Of a stretch of 64,000 bases of DNA, positions 52,592 to 61,132 are shown one piece after another. Every line of letters begins with the position of its first letter. Within the stretch, counting starts at the first letter, position 1. Made by a program: the position numbers and the translations under genes. Below the pieces are notes generated by a model. That model had not been told where the DNA came from. It did not search any database and saw only the letters and a program-made list of their open reading frames with translations. The stretch is from an uncultured Flavobacteriaceae bacterium (GTDB lineage Bacteria > Bacteroidota > Bacteroidia > Flavobacteriales > Flavobacteriaceae), in assembly GCA_947488345.1 (NCBI GenBank), contig CANKZQ010000007.1, positions 62,001-126,000 on the forward strand, in the 5' to 3' direction.

Positions 52592-53683
52592 ATGAAACCT
52601 GTTAAAAAAACAATCTTAACCCTTATTTTTTTAACGGGTTTTCTAATTGTCCATAGTCAAAAAAAGGACAAACCATTGGCTAGTTCACCTGCAATGGGTA
52701 AAACCTCGAATACAACCAAGAAGCGATTGGCCGATACTGTAGAGCCGAATAGAAAATTCTCTTATGCCGAACGTGAACTGGATTACCTCATGCATATTTG
52801 GAAAGGTGAGTACGACAACGTTGAGCAATTAGACGTTGATAAAATACAACGTAAAGATGATCCAGAAACAACTATTCATCAACGCGTGCATGCGTCAGTA
52901 AGGCAATTCCAAAATTCGAATTTTGGTGTTGGAGCGGTCTATGTTGAAGAATATAGAAATAACGACCCTACTCTAATTACAAGACAAGTGATCTATCAAC
53001 TAGTACCCGATGATCAAGAGAAAGCTATTCGTGTGAAAGTATTTCACTTTAAAAATAAAAAGCCAGTATTAGCTGCAGATAAAAGTTTTGATGATATTGC
53101 TAGTTTGACTCCATATTCTGATATGCTTACCCAAGGTTGTGAACTATTATTGAGAAGAGTAGGAAATGGGTTTTTGGCAACGACAATTAATAAAACCTGT
53201 ATAAAGAATGAAGCGAAGACTATTGATTACCATTTTGCTGTTTCGGAAGACAGTTTTAGTTTTCAAGAAGTCATTTACGTTGCGAACAAACGCCTGTCTG
53301 ATGATATGCAATTAGATGCGTATACTTTGGAAAAAGCGCGCTGTTTTACGTGCATGCTGGATTTTCCGAATGATACGAACGGAAGGCCCACAGAAACCAA
53401 ATATTATATCGATATCTATGATCAAGGAGGCGAATTTATTTTTGACTATCCTGATGGTCGCAATATGTTATTTGGTATGCGCAATACTTGGTCATTTGGT
53501 ATGCATAGAGAAACTTTCGTAATATATATTATTGATACGAAGTCTAAAAAGACATTGATTTACTCTTGGGGTGAACCTGGTGCTGATCGAATTGGTTTTA
53601 ATCCTAGCTGGATTCGGGCTCAATGCGATTTAAAAACACCTAGAAATGTCAAGTTACAACAAGAATTGCGTCCTAAATCTTAA
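52592..53683 (+). CDS. Exported CpcT/CpeT-like protein
   Basis: This is a 363-residue protein with a signal peptide (MKPVKKTILT to IVHSQ) and a CpcT/CpeT domain starting at about 60: LDYLMHIWKGEYDNVEQLD, GAVYVEEYRNNDPTLITRQVIYQL, then MLTQGCELLLRRVGNGFLATTINKTC. It resembles the 2896-3900 protein more than the shorter one at 36119, including the extra C-terminal region with YYIDIYDQGG. It is the last gene of the plus operon. Ligand binding in the periplasm is inference. Confidence 0.78.
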   Translation: MKPVKKTILTLIFLTGFLIVHSQKKDKPLASSPAMGKTSNTTKKRLADTVEPNRKFSYAERELDYLMHIWKGEYDNVEQLDVDKIQRKDDPETTIHQRVHASVRQFQNSNFGVGAVYVEEYRNNDPTLITRQVIYQLVPDDQEKAIRVKVFHFKNKKPVLAADKSFDDIASLTPYSDMLTQGCELLLRRVGNGFLATTINKTCIKNEAKTIDYHFAVSEDSFSFQEVIYVANKRLSDDMQLDAYTLEKARCFTCMLDFPNDTNGRPTETKYYIDIYDQGGEFIFDYPDGRNMLFGMRNTWSFGMHRETFVIYIIDTKSKKTLIYSWGEPGADRIGFNPSWIRAQCDLKTPRNVKLQQELRPKS

Positions 53684-53696
53684 AACTTAATGACCA

Positions 53697-54749
53697 TTAT
53701 TTAACTGCGTAGGTTATTGATTTATACTTTTTGGTAGACTCCCTAACTGTAAGTTCTGTGTCAACCATTTTCGTTTCATAGGGCAGCGGAGCATCATTAT
53801 TTTCAATACGTTTAACAATGGTTTTTACTGCATTTTTACCAATATCTAAGGCATGTTGACTCACTACTGTAAGAGGAGGAGTGGCCAGTCTAGAAATCTT
53901 ATTATCGGAGAAGCCTATGATAGAGATATCTCTCGGAATTTTATACTTGTTTTTATTGGCGATTTTAAGCGCCGTTGCGGCAGAGACATTATCGGTTGCA
54001 AGAATACCATCTACATCAGGATGTTCTTTAAATAAACGCGTTATTATTTTCTCATAATTGTTTTTATTGTCGATGGTAATTAACAAAGGTTTGTTTTTGT
54101 AGTTTGCGTACTCAGAAATAGCATCATTATAACCTTTTGATCTTAATTTGCCAATCCCTATTTCGTCAATAGAGCTTATTAGTACAATCTTTTTGCAATT
54201 GAGTTCTAATAAATACTTGGTTGCTTTATAAGCCGCTTTTACATCATCAATAATCACTTTATCGCAATTTGATATATCGTTCGATGTGCGATCAAACATC
54301 ACAATAGGATATCCTTCTTCAATGGCATTTTTGAAATGTGTACTCTTCTGTAAAATTTGAGTTTCTTTAGCAACAGAGAGTATCAGTCCATCAACACTTC
54401 CATCACATAATAGATTGAGACTATCGACCTCTTTTTTATATTGATTATTAGACAAGCAAATAATTATTTGATATCCTAACTCGTTTGCCTCTTGTTCAAT
54501 ACCCAAGAGAACTTTTGCAAAGAAGTAATTCAAAATATTTGGAATAATTACGCCAATAGTCTTCGTTTGTCTATTTTTTAAATTTAGCGCAGTTTTATTG
54601 GGTTTATAATTATATTTTTTTGCAAGTGCCTTTACTTTTTTGATCGTTTCTTCATTGATTTCGTAGCTATTTTTCAATGCTTTAGATACGGTTGAAATCG
54701 ATACGTTCAACTCATTGGCTAATTGTTTTAATGTTACTTTGCCGTTCAC
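53697..54749 (-). CDS. LacI-family transcriptional regulator
   Basis: This is a 350-residue regulator with an N-terminal helix-turn-helix (VTLKQLANELNVSISTVSKALKN), a hinge helix (PNKTALNLKNRQ) and a periplasmic-binding-protein-like sensor domain with IGVIIPN, MFDRTS and GILATDN. It is the only regulator gene in the window, lies at the end of the cluster and is convergent to it. It is thus a candidate for control, but the six operator-like repeats lack the central CG that LacI-type hinge helices usually need. It precedes, with the USP gene 5 bp upstream, no other target. Confidence 0.92.
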   Translation of the reverse strand: MNGKVTLKQLANELNVSISTVSKALKNSYEINEETIKKVKALAKKYNYKPNKTALNLKNRQTKTIGVIIPNILNYFFAKVLLGIEQEANELGYQIIICLSNNQYKKEVDSLNLLCDGSVDGLILSVAKETQILQKSTHFKNAIEEGYPIVMFDRTSNDISNCDKVIIDDVKAAYKATKYLLELNCKKIVLISSIDEIGIGKLRSKGYNDAISEYANYKNKPLLITIDNKNNYEKIITRLFKEHPDVDGILATDNVSAATALKIANKNKYKIPRDISIIGFSDNKISRLATPPLTVVSQHALDIGKNAVKTIVKRIENNDAPLPYETKMVDTELTVRESTKKYKSITYAVK

Positions 54750-54754
54750 TAAAA

Positions 54755-55585
54755 TTAAATTTTAAAAGTAATTACAGGTTTTAAAGCGTGATTCGCTAAA
54801 TCTTTCCCAATATTATCACTGAATAATTGATACAAACCACTTCTATTATGTGTGTTTATAGCAATAAGACTCGCATTTATTTCACTCGAAAAATTAAGAA
54901 TGCCTTCCTCTATAGTCGTATCGCTATATACATTTACAGTATAATTCTCCAAGTCTAAGTCCTTCGTAAAGGCTGCAATTTTTTCATTTAAGACCCTAGT
55001 TGAAACAAAATTATGTACAGTATTTATGTAGAGTAGATGGAGTTTGGCATCAAACATTTTCGCATACTCGATAATGTTTGGGAATGATTTTTTACTATCA
55101 TTTCCTAAATCTGATGCATATACGATATCTTTTATTTCAAAATCGTCAACATCTTGTTTAATAACAAGTACTGGAATATGGGATAATCTCACTACTTTTT
55201 CGGTATTCGATCCTACAAGCATTTCTTTCAAACCTGACGTGCCATGTGACCCCATGACAATAAGGTCTACATCTTTTTCTTTACTCTCTTCAATAACACC
55301 TTCGAAAGCCTTATGAAAACGAACGGATTCAATAACATTTAAACCTTCGAAAAATGGAAGCGCCATAAATTTTGCAAATTCTCTCTTGATACCTTTCATA
55401 TAATAGATATTTTGAGCACCTCCTTGCAGATTACTACTACTCGCTGGATCTATAGTATCTGCTGGAATATCAAACATATGGAGTAAAATAATTTCGCTGT
55501 TCGTTTTTCTTGCAATACTTGCTGCAACTTTACTTGCATACTTAGCTTGATCGGAAAAATCGACCGGAACTAAAATTCGCTTCAT
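54755..55585 (-). CDS. Universal stress protein with two UspA domains
   Basis: This is a 276-residue tandem UspA protein. The first domain (1-145) begins KRILVPVDFSDQAKYASK and has the ATP-binding motif MGSHGTSGLKEMLVGSNTEKVV. The second has DIVYASDLGNDSKKS and a degenerate end INTHNRSGLYQLFSD. Such proteins bind nucleotides and are induced by starvation or stress. It is in tandem with the LacI gene and divergent from rimP. Confidence 0.9.
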   Translation of the reverse strand: MKRILVPVDFSDQAKYASKVAASIARKTNSEIILLHMFDIPADTIDPASSSNLQGGAQNIYYMKGIKREFAKFMALPFFEGLNVIESVRFHKAFEGVIEESKEKDVDLIVMGSHGTSGLKEMLVGSNTEKVVRLSHIPVLVIKQDVDDFEIKDIVYASDLGNDSKKSFPNIIEYAKMFDAKLHLLYINTVHNFVSTRVLNEKIAAFTKDLDLENYTVNVYSDTTIEEGILNFSSEINASLIAINTHNRSGLYQLFSDNIGKDLANHALKPVITFKI

Positions 55586-55649
55586 AATATTTTGGTTTAA
55601 AATTTGAGAAGTATAAATATATAAATATTACTTATATAATTCAATCATT

Positions 55650-55680
55650 TTTGCTAATATCGAATAAGTTTGTATATTTG
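55650..55680 (+). promoter_or_regulatory. Bacteroidota-type promoter for rimP-nusA-infB
   Basis: A -33 TTTG (55650-55653) and a -7 TATATTTG (55673-55680) are separated by 19 bp, an excellent match to the Bacteroidota consensus. Transcription should start near 55685, giving a leader of about 60 nt before rimP. Confidence 0.8.
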
Positions 55681-55711
55681 CATCGCAAAATAACACAGTT
55701 ATAAGGAATTG

Positions 55712-55740
55712 GAGGGGACGTAAAGTCCCCTCTTTTTATA
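55712..55740 (+). terminator. Terminator-like hairpin in the rimP leader (possible attenuator)
   Basis: Perfect 8-bp arms GAGGGGAC (55712-55719) and GTCCCCTC (55725-55732) enclose the loop GTAAA and are followed by TTTTTATA. It sits between the promoter and the rimP ATG at 55747. Because the operon encodes NusA, a terminator in its leader suggests autoregulation by attenuation; alternatively the hairpin only affects rimP translation. Confidence 0.65.
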
Positions 55741-55746
55741 CAAAAA

Positions 55747-56208
55747 ATGAAGAGAGACGTTGTACAGAACTTGGTAGAAGAAGCCCTAGCAGAGAATAGT
55801 AGATTATTCTTAATCGATTTGAATTTTTTAGAGGATAATAAGATCATAGTTATTGTCGATGGAGATGACGGAGTTTCTGTAAAAGAATGTGTTAGAATAA
55901 GTCGTCATGTAGAGCATAATTTGGATAGGGAAAGTGAAGATTTTTCATTAGAAGTAACGACACCCGGAGCAACCACTCCGTTTACAAATAATAGGCAGTA
56001 TAAAAAGAATATCGGGAGAGTAATAAAAGTTAAGACTGAAACCGAAAATTTAGAGGGTACGTTGGTTGAAGTGACCGAGGAAGATATCACGCTTGAATGG
56101 AAAACAAGAGAGCCAAAACCCGTAGGTAAAGGAAAAGTTACCGTTGTGAAGAAAGCAACGTTAAAATATAATACTATTAAAGAAGCAAAAGTGAAAATAA
56201 TTTTTTAA
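55747..56208 (+). CDS. rimP: Ribosome maturation factor RimP
   Basis: This is a 153-residue protein with the two RimP domains: an N-terminal alpha/beta part with LIDLNFLEDNKIIVIVDGDDGVSVKECVRISRHVEHNL and the conserved LEVTTPGATTPF, and a small C-terminal SH3-like part (IGRVIKVKTETENLEGTLVEVTEEDITLEW). It assists 30S subunit assembly. It starts 7 bp after a terminator-like hairpin and is followed by nusA after 12 bp, the standard bacterial order. Confidence 0.93.
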   Translation: MKRDVVQNLVEEALAENSRLFLIDLNFLEDNKIIVIVDGDDGVSVKECVRISRHVEHNLDRESEDFSLEVTTPGATTPFTNNRQYKKNIGRVIKVKTETENLEGTLVEVTEEDITLEWKTREPKPVGKGKVTVVKKATLKYNTIKEAKVKIIF

Positions 56209-56220
56209 TTTGAGAATGAA

Positions 56221-57468
56221 ATGGAAAACATCGCATTAATTGAATCTTTTTCAGAGTTTAAAGATGATAAAAGCATAGATAGAGTAACCTTAATGGCAAT
56301 ACTCGAAGAGGTGTTTAGAGCTGCATTGAAAAGAAAATATGGTTCTGATGAAAATTTCGATATTATTATAAATCCTGATAAAGGAGATTTAGAAATTTGG
56401 AGAAATAGAGTGGTAGTAAATGATGGTGAAGTAGAAGAGCCTAATGAAGAGATATCATTAACGGAAGCACAAAAAATTGAGCCTGACTTTGAAGTCGGTG
56501 AAGATGTGTCTGAAGAAGTGAAATTGGTAGATTTAGGTAGAAGGGCTATCTTAGCATTACGTCAAAATTTAATTTCTAAAATACACGAACACGATAATAC
56601 CAATATCTTTAAACAGTTTAAAGATTTAGAAGGGGAGATTTACAGTGCAGAAGTACATCATATTCGCCACAATGCAATTATTTTGTTAGATGATGAAGGA
56701 AATGAAATAATTTTACCTAAAAGCGAACAAATTCGTTCTGACTATTTCCGTAAAGGAGAATCTGTAAGAGGGATTATCAAATTGGTAGAATTGAGAGGAA
56801 ACAAGCCTGCTATAATTATGTCTAGAACTTCACCAGATTTTCTAACAAAATTATTCGAGCAAGAAATTCCTGAAGTTTTTGATGGATTAATTACAATAGA
56901 AAGAGTAGCACGTATTCCAGGAGAAAAAGCAAAGGTTGCTGTTGATTCTTATGACGATAGAATAGATCCGGTAGGAGCCTGTGTTGGTATGAAAGGATCT
57001 CGTATTCACGGTATTGTGCGTGAATTGGGTAATGAAAATATTGATGTAATTAATTACACCAAAAATGATAAAATATTTATCGCAAGAGCATTGAGTCCTG
57101 CGAAAGTTGTTTCTATGGAAATCAAAGAAGCTGCCGAAGGAGAAAAACCAAGAGTCGATGTGTTCTTAAAACCAGAAGAGGTATCGAAGGCGATCGGTAA
57201 AGGCGGTGTAAACATTCGTTTGGCAAGTCAGCTAACGGGATATGAATTAGATGTGCAACGTGAAGGCTTAGAAGATGAAGATGTAGAATTAACAGAGTTC
57301 TCAGATGAAATTGAAGGTTGGGTAATCGATGAATTAAAGAATGTTGGTTTAGATACGGCAAGAAGCGTATTAGATCAAGATGTTACTGATTTAGTAAAAA
57401 GAACAGATTTAGAAGAAGAAACTATTATAGAAGTGCAACGAATTTTGAAAGAAGAGTTTGAAGACTAA
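56221..57468 (+). CDS. nusA: Transcription termination/antitermination factor NusA
   Basis: This is a 415-residue NusA with the N-terminal RNA-polymerase-binding domain (1-130), an S1 domain (about 135-200, GEIYSAEVHHIRHNAIILLDD), and two KH domains (DPVGACVGMKGSRIHGIVRELGNENIDV and KAIGKGGVNIRLASQLTGYEL). The E. coli-type C-terminal acidic repeats are absent apart from a short acidic helix, as usual in Bacteroidota. It modulates pausing, termination and antitermination, and may regulate its own operon through the leader hairpin. Confidence 0.95.
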   Translation: MENIALIESFSEFKDDKSIDRVTLMAILEEVFRAALKRKYGSDENFDIIINPDKGDLEIWRNRVVVNDGEVEEPNEEISLTEAQKIEPDFEVGEDVSEEVKLVDLGRRAILALRQNLISKIHEHDNTNIFKQFKDLEGEIYSAEVHHIRHNAIILLDDEGNEIILPKSEQIRSDYFRKGESVRGIIKLVELRGNKPAIIMSRTSPDFLTKLFEQEIPEVFDGLITIERVARIPGEKAKVAVDSYDDRIDPVGACVGMKGSRIHGIVRELGNENIDVINYTKNDKIFIARALSPAKVVSMEIKEAAEGEKPRVDVFLKPEEVSKAIGKGGVNIRLASQLTGYELDVQREGLEDEDVELTEFSDEIEGWVIDELKNVGLDTARSVLDQDVTDLVKRTDLEEETIIEVQRILKEEFED

Positions 57469-57541
57469 ATTTTTTAAAAAATAAGATTCGGTTGTTGTTC
57501 GCACTAAATAGATTAGAATAAAGAATAATACACAAAGTTAT

Positions 57542-60247
57542 ATGGCTACATTAAGGCTAAATAAAATTTTAAGAGAATTAAATATCTCATTAGATAGAGC
57601 TGTTGAGCATCTTTCAAAAAAAGGATTTGAAATTGAGGCAAGACCGACTACGAAAATATCTGATGAGATATATAACGTGCTTTTAGATGAATTTCAAACC
57701 GATAAAAGTAAAAAGGTTGCGTCTCGTGAGGTTGGTGAAGAAAAGCGTAAGGAGAAAGAAGCTCTTCGAATAGCGCAAGAGCAAGAGCAAGAAGAGAAGA
57801 GGTTAAAAGAGGAAGCTAAAAAAGAAATTTTTAAGGCAGAGCCAACGAAATTAGCCGGGTTGAAACCAGTGGGTAAAATAGACGTAGAGGCAAATAAAAA
57901 AGTTTCTAAGAAAGAAGATGTAAAGATAGAAGAAGCTCCTGTTACTGAAGAAAAACCAAAGGTTGCTGAAAAGGAAACTACCCCACCAGAGGTTGTGAAA
58001 GAAACGGCTGAGCCTGTAGCGGAGACTCCAAAATCTAAAGAGGAAAAACCTGAAGAACCTGTAGCAGATTCGGGTGTTATTACTACAAAATACCAAAAAT
58101 TATCTGGACCTAAAAAGGTAGGAGAGAAAATTGATTTAAAGCAATTCGAAAAGCCTAAAAAGAAAGTAGAGGATAAGAAGAAAGAAGATACGAAAGACGC
58201 GAATAGAAGAAAGCGAAAGCGTATTGTAAATAAACCAAGCACTGGATCAAAACCAGGCGGAGGATCAAGACCACAACGAGGTGGTTTTGCCGGAAGAAAT
58301 AGTGGGCCAGGAAGAGGAAGAAGTGTTGTTAAAGAAGAACCATCAGAAGCAGAAGTACAAAAACAAGTTAGAGAGACCTTAGAAAAATTACAAGGTAAAT
58401 CTAAGAAGGGTAAAGGTGCGAAGTACAGAAGAGACAAAAGAGATCAACATCGTCAACAAACGGAAATAGATCAAGAAATAGCAGCTGCAGAAAGTAAAAT
58501 TTTAAAGGTCACTGAGTTTGTTACAGTGAGTGAAGTCGCTACCATGATGAATGTGTCGGTTACTGATATCATTTCAGCTTGTATGTCATTAGGTATGATG
58601 GTGACGATGAATCAGCGTTTAGATGCTGAAACATTATCAATTGTGGCTGAAGAATTTGGTTATCAGGTAGAATTTGTTGGGGCTGAGGTTGAAGAAGCTA
58701 TAGAAGAAGTTGTAGACAAAGAGGAAGATTTAAAACCAAGAGCACCAATTGTTACTGTGATGGGACATGTTGATCATGGTAAAACATCTTTATTAGATTA
58801 TATTAGAGAAGCAAATGTAATTGGTGGCGAATCAGGAGGTATTACACAGCATATTGGTGCTTATGGAGTAACCTTACCAGATGGCCAAAAAATTACATTC
58901 TTAGATACACCGGGTCACGAGGCCTTTACTGCGATGCGTGCACGTGGAGCGCAAGTAACAGATTTAGTTATTATTGTTATTGCTGCTGATGATGCGATTA
59001 TGCCGCAAACGAAAGAGGCCATTAGCCATGCGCAAGCTGCAGGGGTGCCGATCGTTTTTGCTATAAATAAAGTTGACAAGCCTGATGCGAATCCTGAAAA
59101 AGTGAAGGAGGAGCTGGCGCAGATGAATTTATTAGTAGAAGATTGGGGCGGTAAAGTACAATCACATGATGTTTCTGCAAAGACCGGTTTAGGTGTGCCA
59201 GAATTATTAGAAAAAGTATTACTAGAAGCCGAGTTATTAGAGCTGAAGGCAAACCCAGGAAAGAATGCAGTTGGTACTGTAGTTGAGGCCTTACTGGATA
59301 AAGGTAAAGGATACGTTTCTACAATATTAGTTGAAGCAGGTACTTTAAGAGTTGGTGATTTCTTATTAGCTGGAAAAAACAGTGGTAAGGTAAAAGCGAT
59401 GCACGATGAACGTGGTAATGTGATTAAAGAAGCAGGTCCATCGACACCAGTATCAATTTTAGGATTGGATGGAGCACCGCAAGCGGGGGATAAATTCCAT
59501 GTATTTGATGATGAAAGAGAAGCAAAACAAATCGCAACGAAGAGATCACAATTACAACGTGAACAATCGGTAAGAACACAGCGTCATATTACCTTAGACG
59601 AAATTGGTAGAAGAATTGCCTTAGGAGACTTTAAAGAATTGAACATTATCCTAAAAGGTGATGTTGATGGTTCGGTAGAAGCCTTAACGGATTCGTTACA
59701 GAAGTTATCGACTGAAGAGATTCAAGTTAATATCATTCATAAAGCAGTTGGAGCGATTACAGAATCTGATGTGTTATTGGCATCAGCCTCTGATGCGATT
59801 GTAATCGGATTTAATGTTCGACCATCTACGAATGCACGTTCTTTAGCAGATAAAGAAGAAATCGATATCAGAAATTACTCTATCATTTACGATGTAATTA
59901 ATGATGTGAAAGATGCAATGGAAGGAATGCTATCTCCAGAGATGAAAGAAGAAATTACCGGTAATGCCGAGATTAGAGAGACCTACAAGATTTCTAAAGT
60001 TGGTACCATTGCTGGATGTATGGTTACAGACGGTAAGATCTTTAGAAATTCTAGAATTAGAATTATTCGAGAAGGTGTTGTTGTCTTTACAGGAGAATTA
60101 GCTTCGCTAAAACGCTTTAAGGATGATGCGAAGGAAGTAGCAAAAGGCTATGACTGTGGTATGCAAATTAAGAACTACAATGATATCAAAGAACTAGATA
60201 TTATTGAAGCATATCAAGAAGTTGCCATGAAGAAAAAATTGAAATAA
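57542..60247 (+). CDS. infB: Translation initiation factor IF-2
   Basis: This is a 901-residue IF-2. The N-terminal 400 residues are a long charged, low-complexity region rich in Lys, Glu, Pro and Arg after a small IF2_N-like start (LNKILRELNISLDRAVEHLSKKG). The GTPase domain has G1 GHVDHGKTS (from about 407), G3 DTPGHEAF and G4 NKVD, followed by domains II to IV. It delivers initiator fMet-tRNA to the 30S subunit. It follows nusA by 73 bp and ends before a strong terminator. Confidence 0.96.
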   Translation: MATLRLNKILRELNISLDRAVEHLSKKGFEIEARPTTKISDEIYNVLLDEFQTDKSKKVASREVGEEKRKEKEALRIAQEQEQEEKRLKEEAKKEIFKAEPTKLAGLKPVGKIDVEANKKVSKKEDVKIEEAPVTEEKPKVAEKETTPPEVVKETAEPVAETPKSKEEKPEEPVADSGVITTKYQKLSGPKKVGEKIDLKQFEKPKKKVEDKKKEDTKDANRRKRKRIVNKPSTGSKPGGGSRPQRGGFAGRNSGPGRGRSVVKEEPSEAEVQKQVRETLEKLQGKSKKGKGAKYRRDKRDQHRQQTEIDQEIAAAESKILKVTEFVTVSEVATMMNVSVTDIISACMSLGMMVTMNQRLDAETLSIVAEEFGYQVEFVGAEVEEAIEEVVDKEEDLKPRAPIVTVMGHVDHGKTSLLDYIREANVIGGESGGITQHIGAYGVTLPDGQKITFLDTPGHEAFTAMRARGAQVTDLVIIVIAADDAIMPQTKEAISHAQAAGVPIVFAINKVDKPDANPEKVKEELAQMNLLVEDWGGKVQSHDVSAKTGLGVPELLEKVLLEAELLELKANPGKNAVGTVVEALLDKGKGYVSTILVEAGTLRVGDFLLAGKNSGKVKAMHDERGNVIKEAGPSTPVSILGLDGAPQAGDKFHVFDDEREAKQIATKRSQLQREQSVRTQRHITLDEIGRRIALGDFKELNIILKGDVDGSVEALTDSLQKLSTEEIQVNIIHKAVGAITESDVLLASASDAIVIGFNVRPSTNARSLADKEEIDIRNYSIIYDVINDVKDAMEGMLSPEMKEEITGNAEIRETYKISKVGTIAGCMVTDGKIFRNSRIRIIREGVVVFTGELASLKRFKDDAKEVAKGYDCGMQIKNYNDIKELDIIEAYQEVAMKKKLK

Positions 60248-60263
60248 ATTTCTTACATAAATA

Positions 60264-60297
60264 AAAAAAAGCCTGAACAATTGTTCAGGCTTTTTTT
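60264..60297. terminator. Bidirectional intrinsic terminator after infB
   Basis: A perfect 20-bp palindrome centred on GCCTGAACAATTGTTCAGGC (60271-60290) has A-runs on the left and T-runs on the right. It can end transcription from infB and from the opposite direction. Confidence 0.92.
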
Positions 60298-60400
60298 GTT
60301 GAGTTTTAGTCAAGTTTATGAATAGGTAATCTTAGCAATTTTTAACCATTATTTTTTTGTCTAAAATAGGTCTTTCTTTATGCATAATTATATTCAGTTT

Positions 60401-61132
60401 TTAATCTGCCACAAGTTTGAACAAGGCAAACGCATCATACTTTGGTTTATACCCAACTTTTTCTATAGACTCTGTGATATCTAGTCGTTTGTGTCTATTA
60501 TTTGAAATTGCGTTGAGCACTTCGTATTGGATAGTAGTTGTTTCGATACATCCAATCAATAACTGGTTAAAATCATCAGGATGTAAAAATACCGATAAAT
60601 CACGTGCGTTCATTTCGGTAAAGTCCTTTGGGAATTCATAAGCTCCAATTCTCAAGCAAATGGCTGAAATTCTATGAGCATATGCATGATATGCAGCCAA
60701 AGCCTCTCCAAAACATTTTGAAACTCCGTAAATATTCTTTGGTTTTACCAGCATATTCTTGTTCACTTGAATGTCTATAGGATAGTTTTCAATAGTCTGC
60801 GCGCTACTGGCGAAAATCAACCTTTTACACTTTGATTTTATGGCGGCTTTAAAAATATGCTGTGTTGTTGTTGTATTTATTTCTAAAATCTTGTCTGATT
60901 CCGAAATGGGGTCAACTATTCCTGCTAGATGGATTACTGTATCGATTCCCTCGCACAGTTTCGAGCAAGCTGAAAAGTCCATCAAATCCGTTTTTTCAAT
61001 TCTAACATCGTCAGAGAAAGTTATGCTATCCGTTACAATGTCGGCAACTGTTATTTCGTATTTATGGCTGAAGTTTCGGACAAAATGTTTTGCTATTTTA
61101 CCAAACCCACCTGTTATTAAAATTTTTTTCAT
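60401..61132 (-). CDS. NAD-dependent epimerase/dehydratase family protein
   Basis: This is a 243-residue extended-type SDR. The cofactor motif GGFGKIAKHF at the start, DLMDFSAC, HLAGIVDP, Ser in FASSAQT and the YxxxK site YGVSKCFGE are present. It is shorter than typical UDP-sugar epimerases. The ATG overlaps the stop of the upstream hydrolase gene by 4 bp. The substrate is unknown; the location right of infB suggests no link to the catabolic cluster. Confidence 0.85.
   Translation of the reverse strand: MKKILITGGFGKIAKHFVRNFSHKYEITVADIVTDSITFSDDVRIEKTDLMDFSACSKLCEGIDTVIHLAGIVDPISESDKILEINTTTTQHIFKAAIKSKCKRLIFASSAQTIENYPIDIQVNKNMLVKPKNIYGVSKCFGEALAAYHAYAHRISAICLRIGAYEFPKDFTEMNARDLSVFLHPDDFNQLLIGCIETTTIQYEVLNAISNNRHKRLDITESIEKVGYKPKYDAFALFKLVAD

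Noticed and set aside
2896-53683. Phycobilisome assembly genes
   Set aside because: CpcT/CpeT-like proteins are present but no phycobiliprotein or bilin synthesis gene is found, and the proteins are exported; the organism is not a cyanobacterium.
57694-58437. A 247-codon open frame antisense to the N-terminal part of infB
   Set aside because: Its predicted protein is a Ser/Phe/Leu-rich low-complexity product of the repetitive Lys/Glu-rich infB linker on the other strand; it has no domain and infB is certain.
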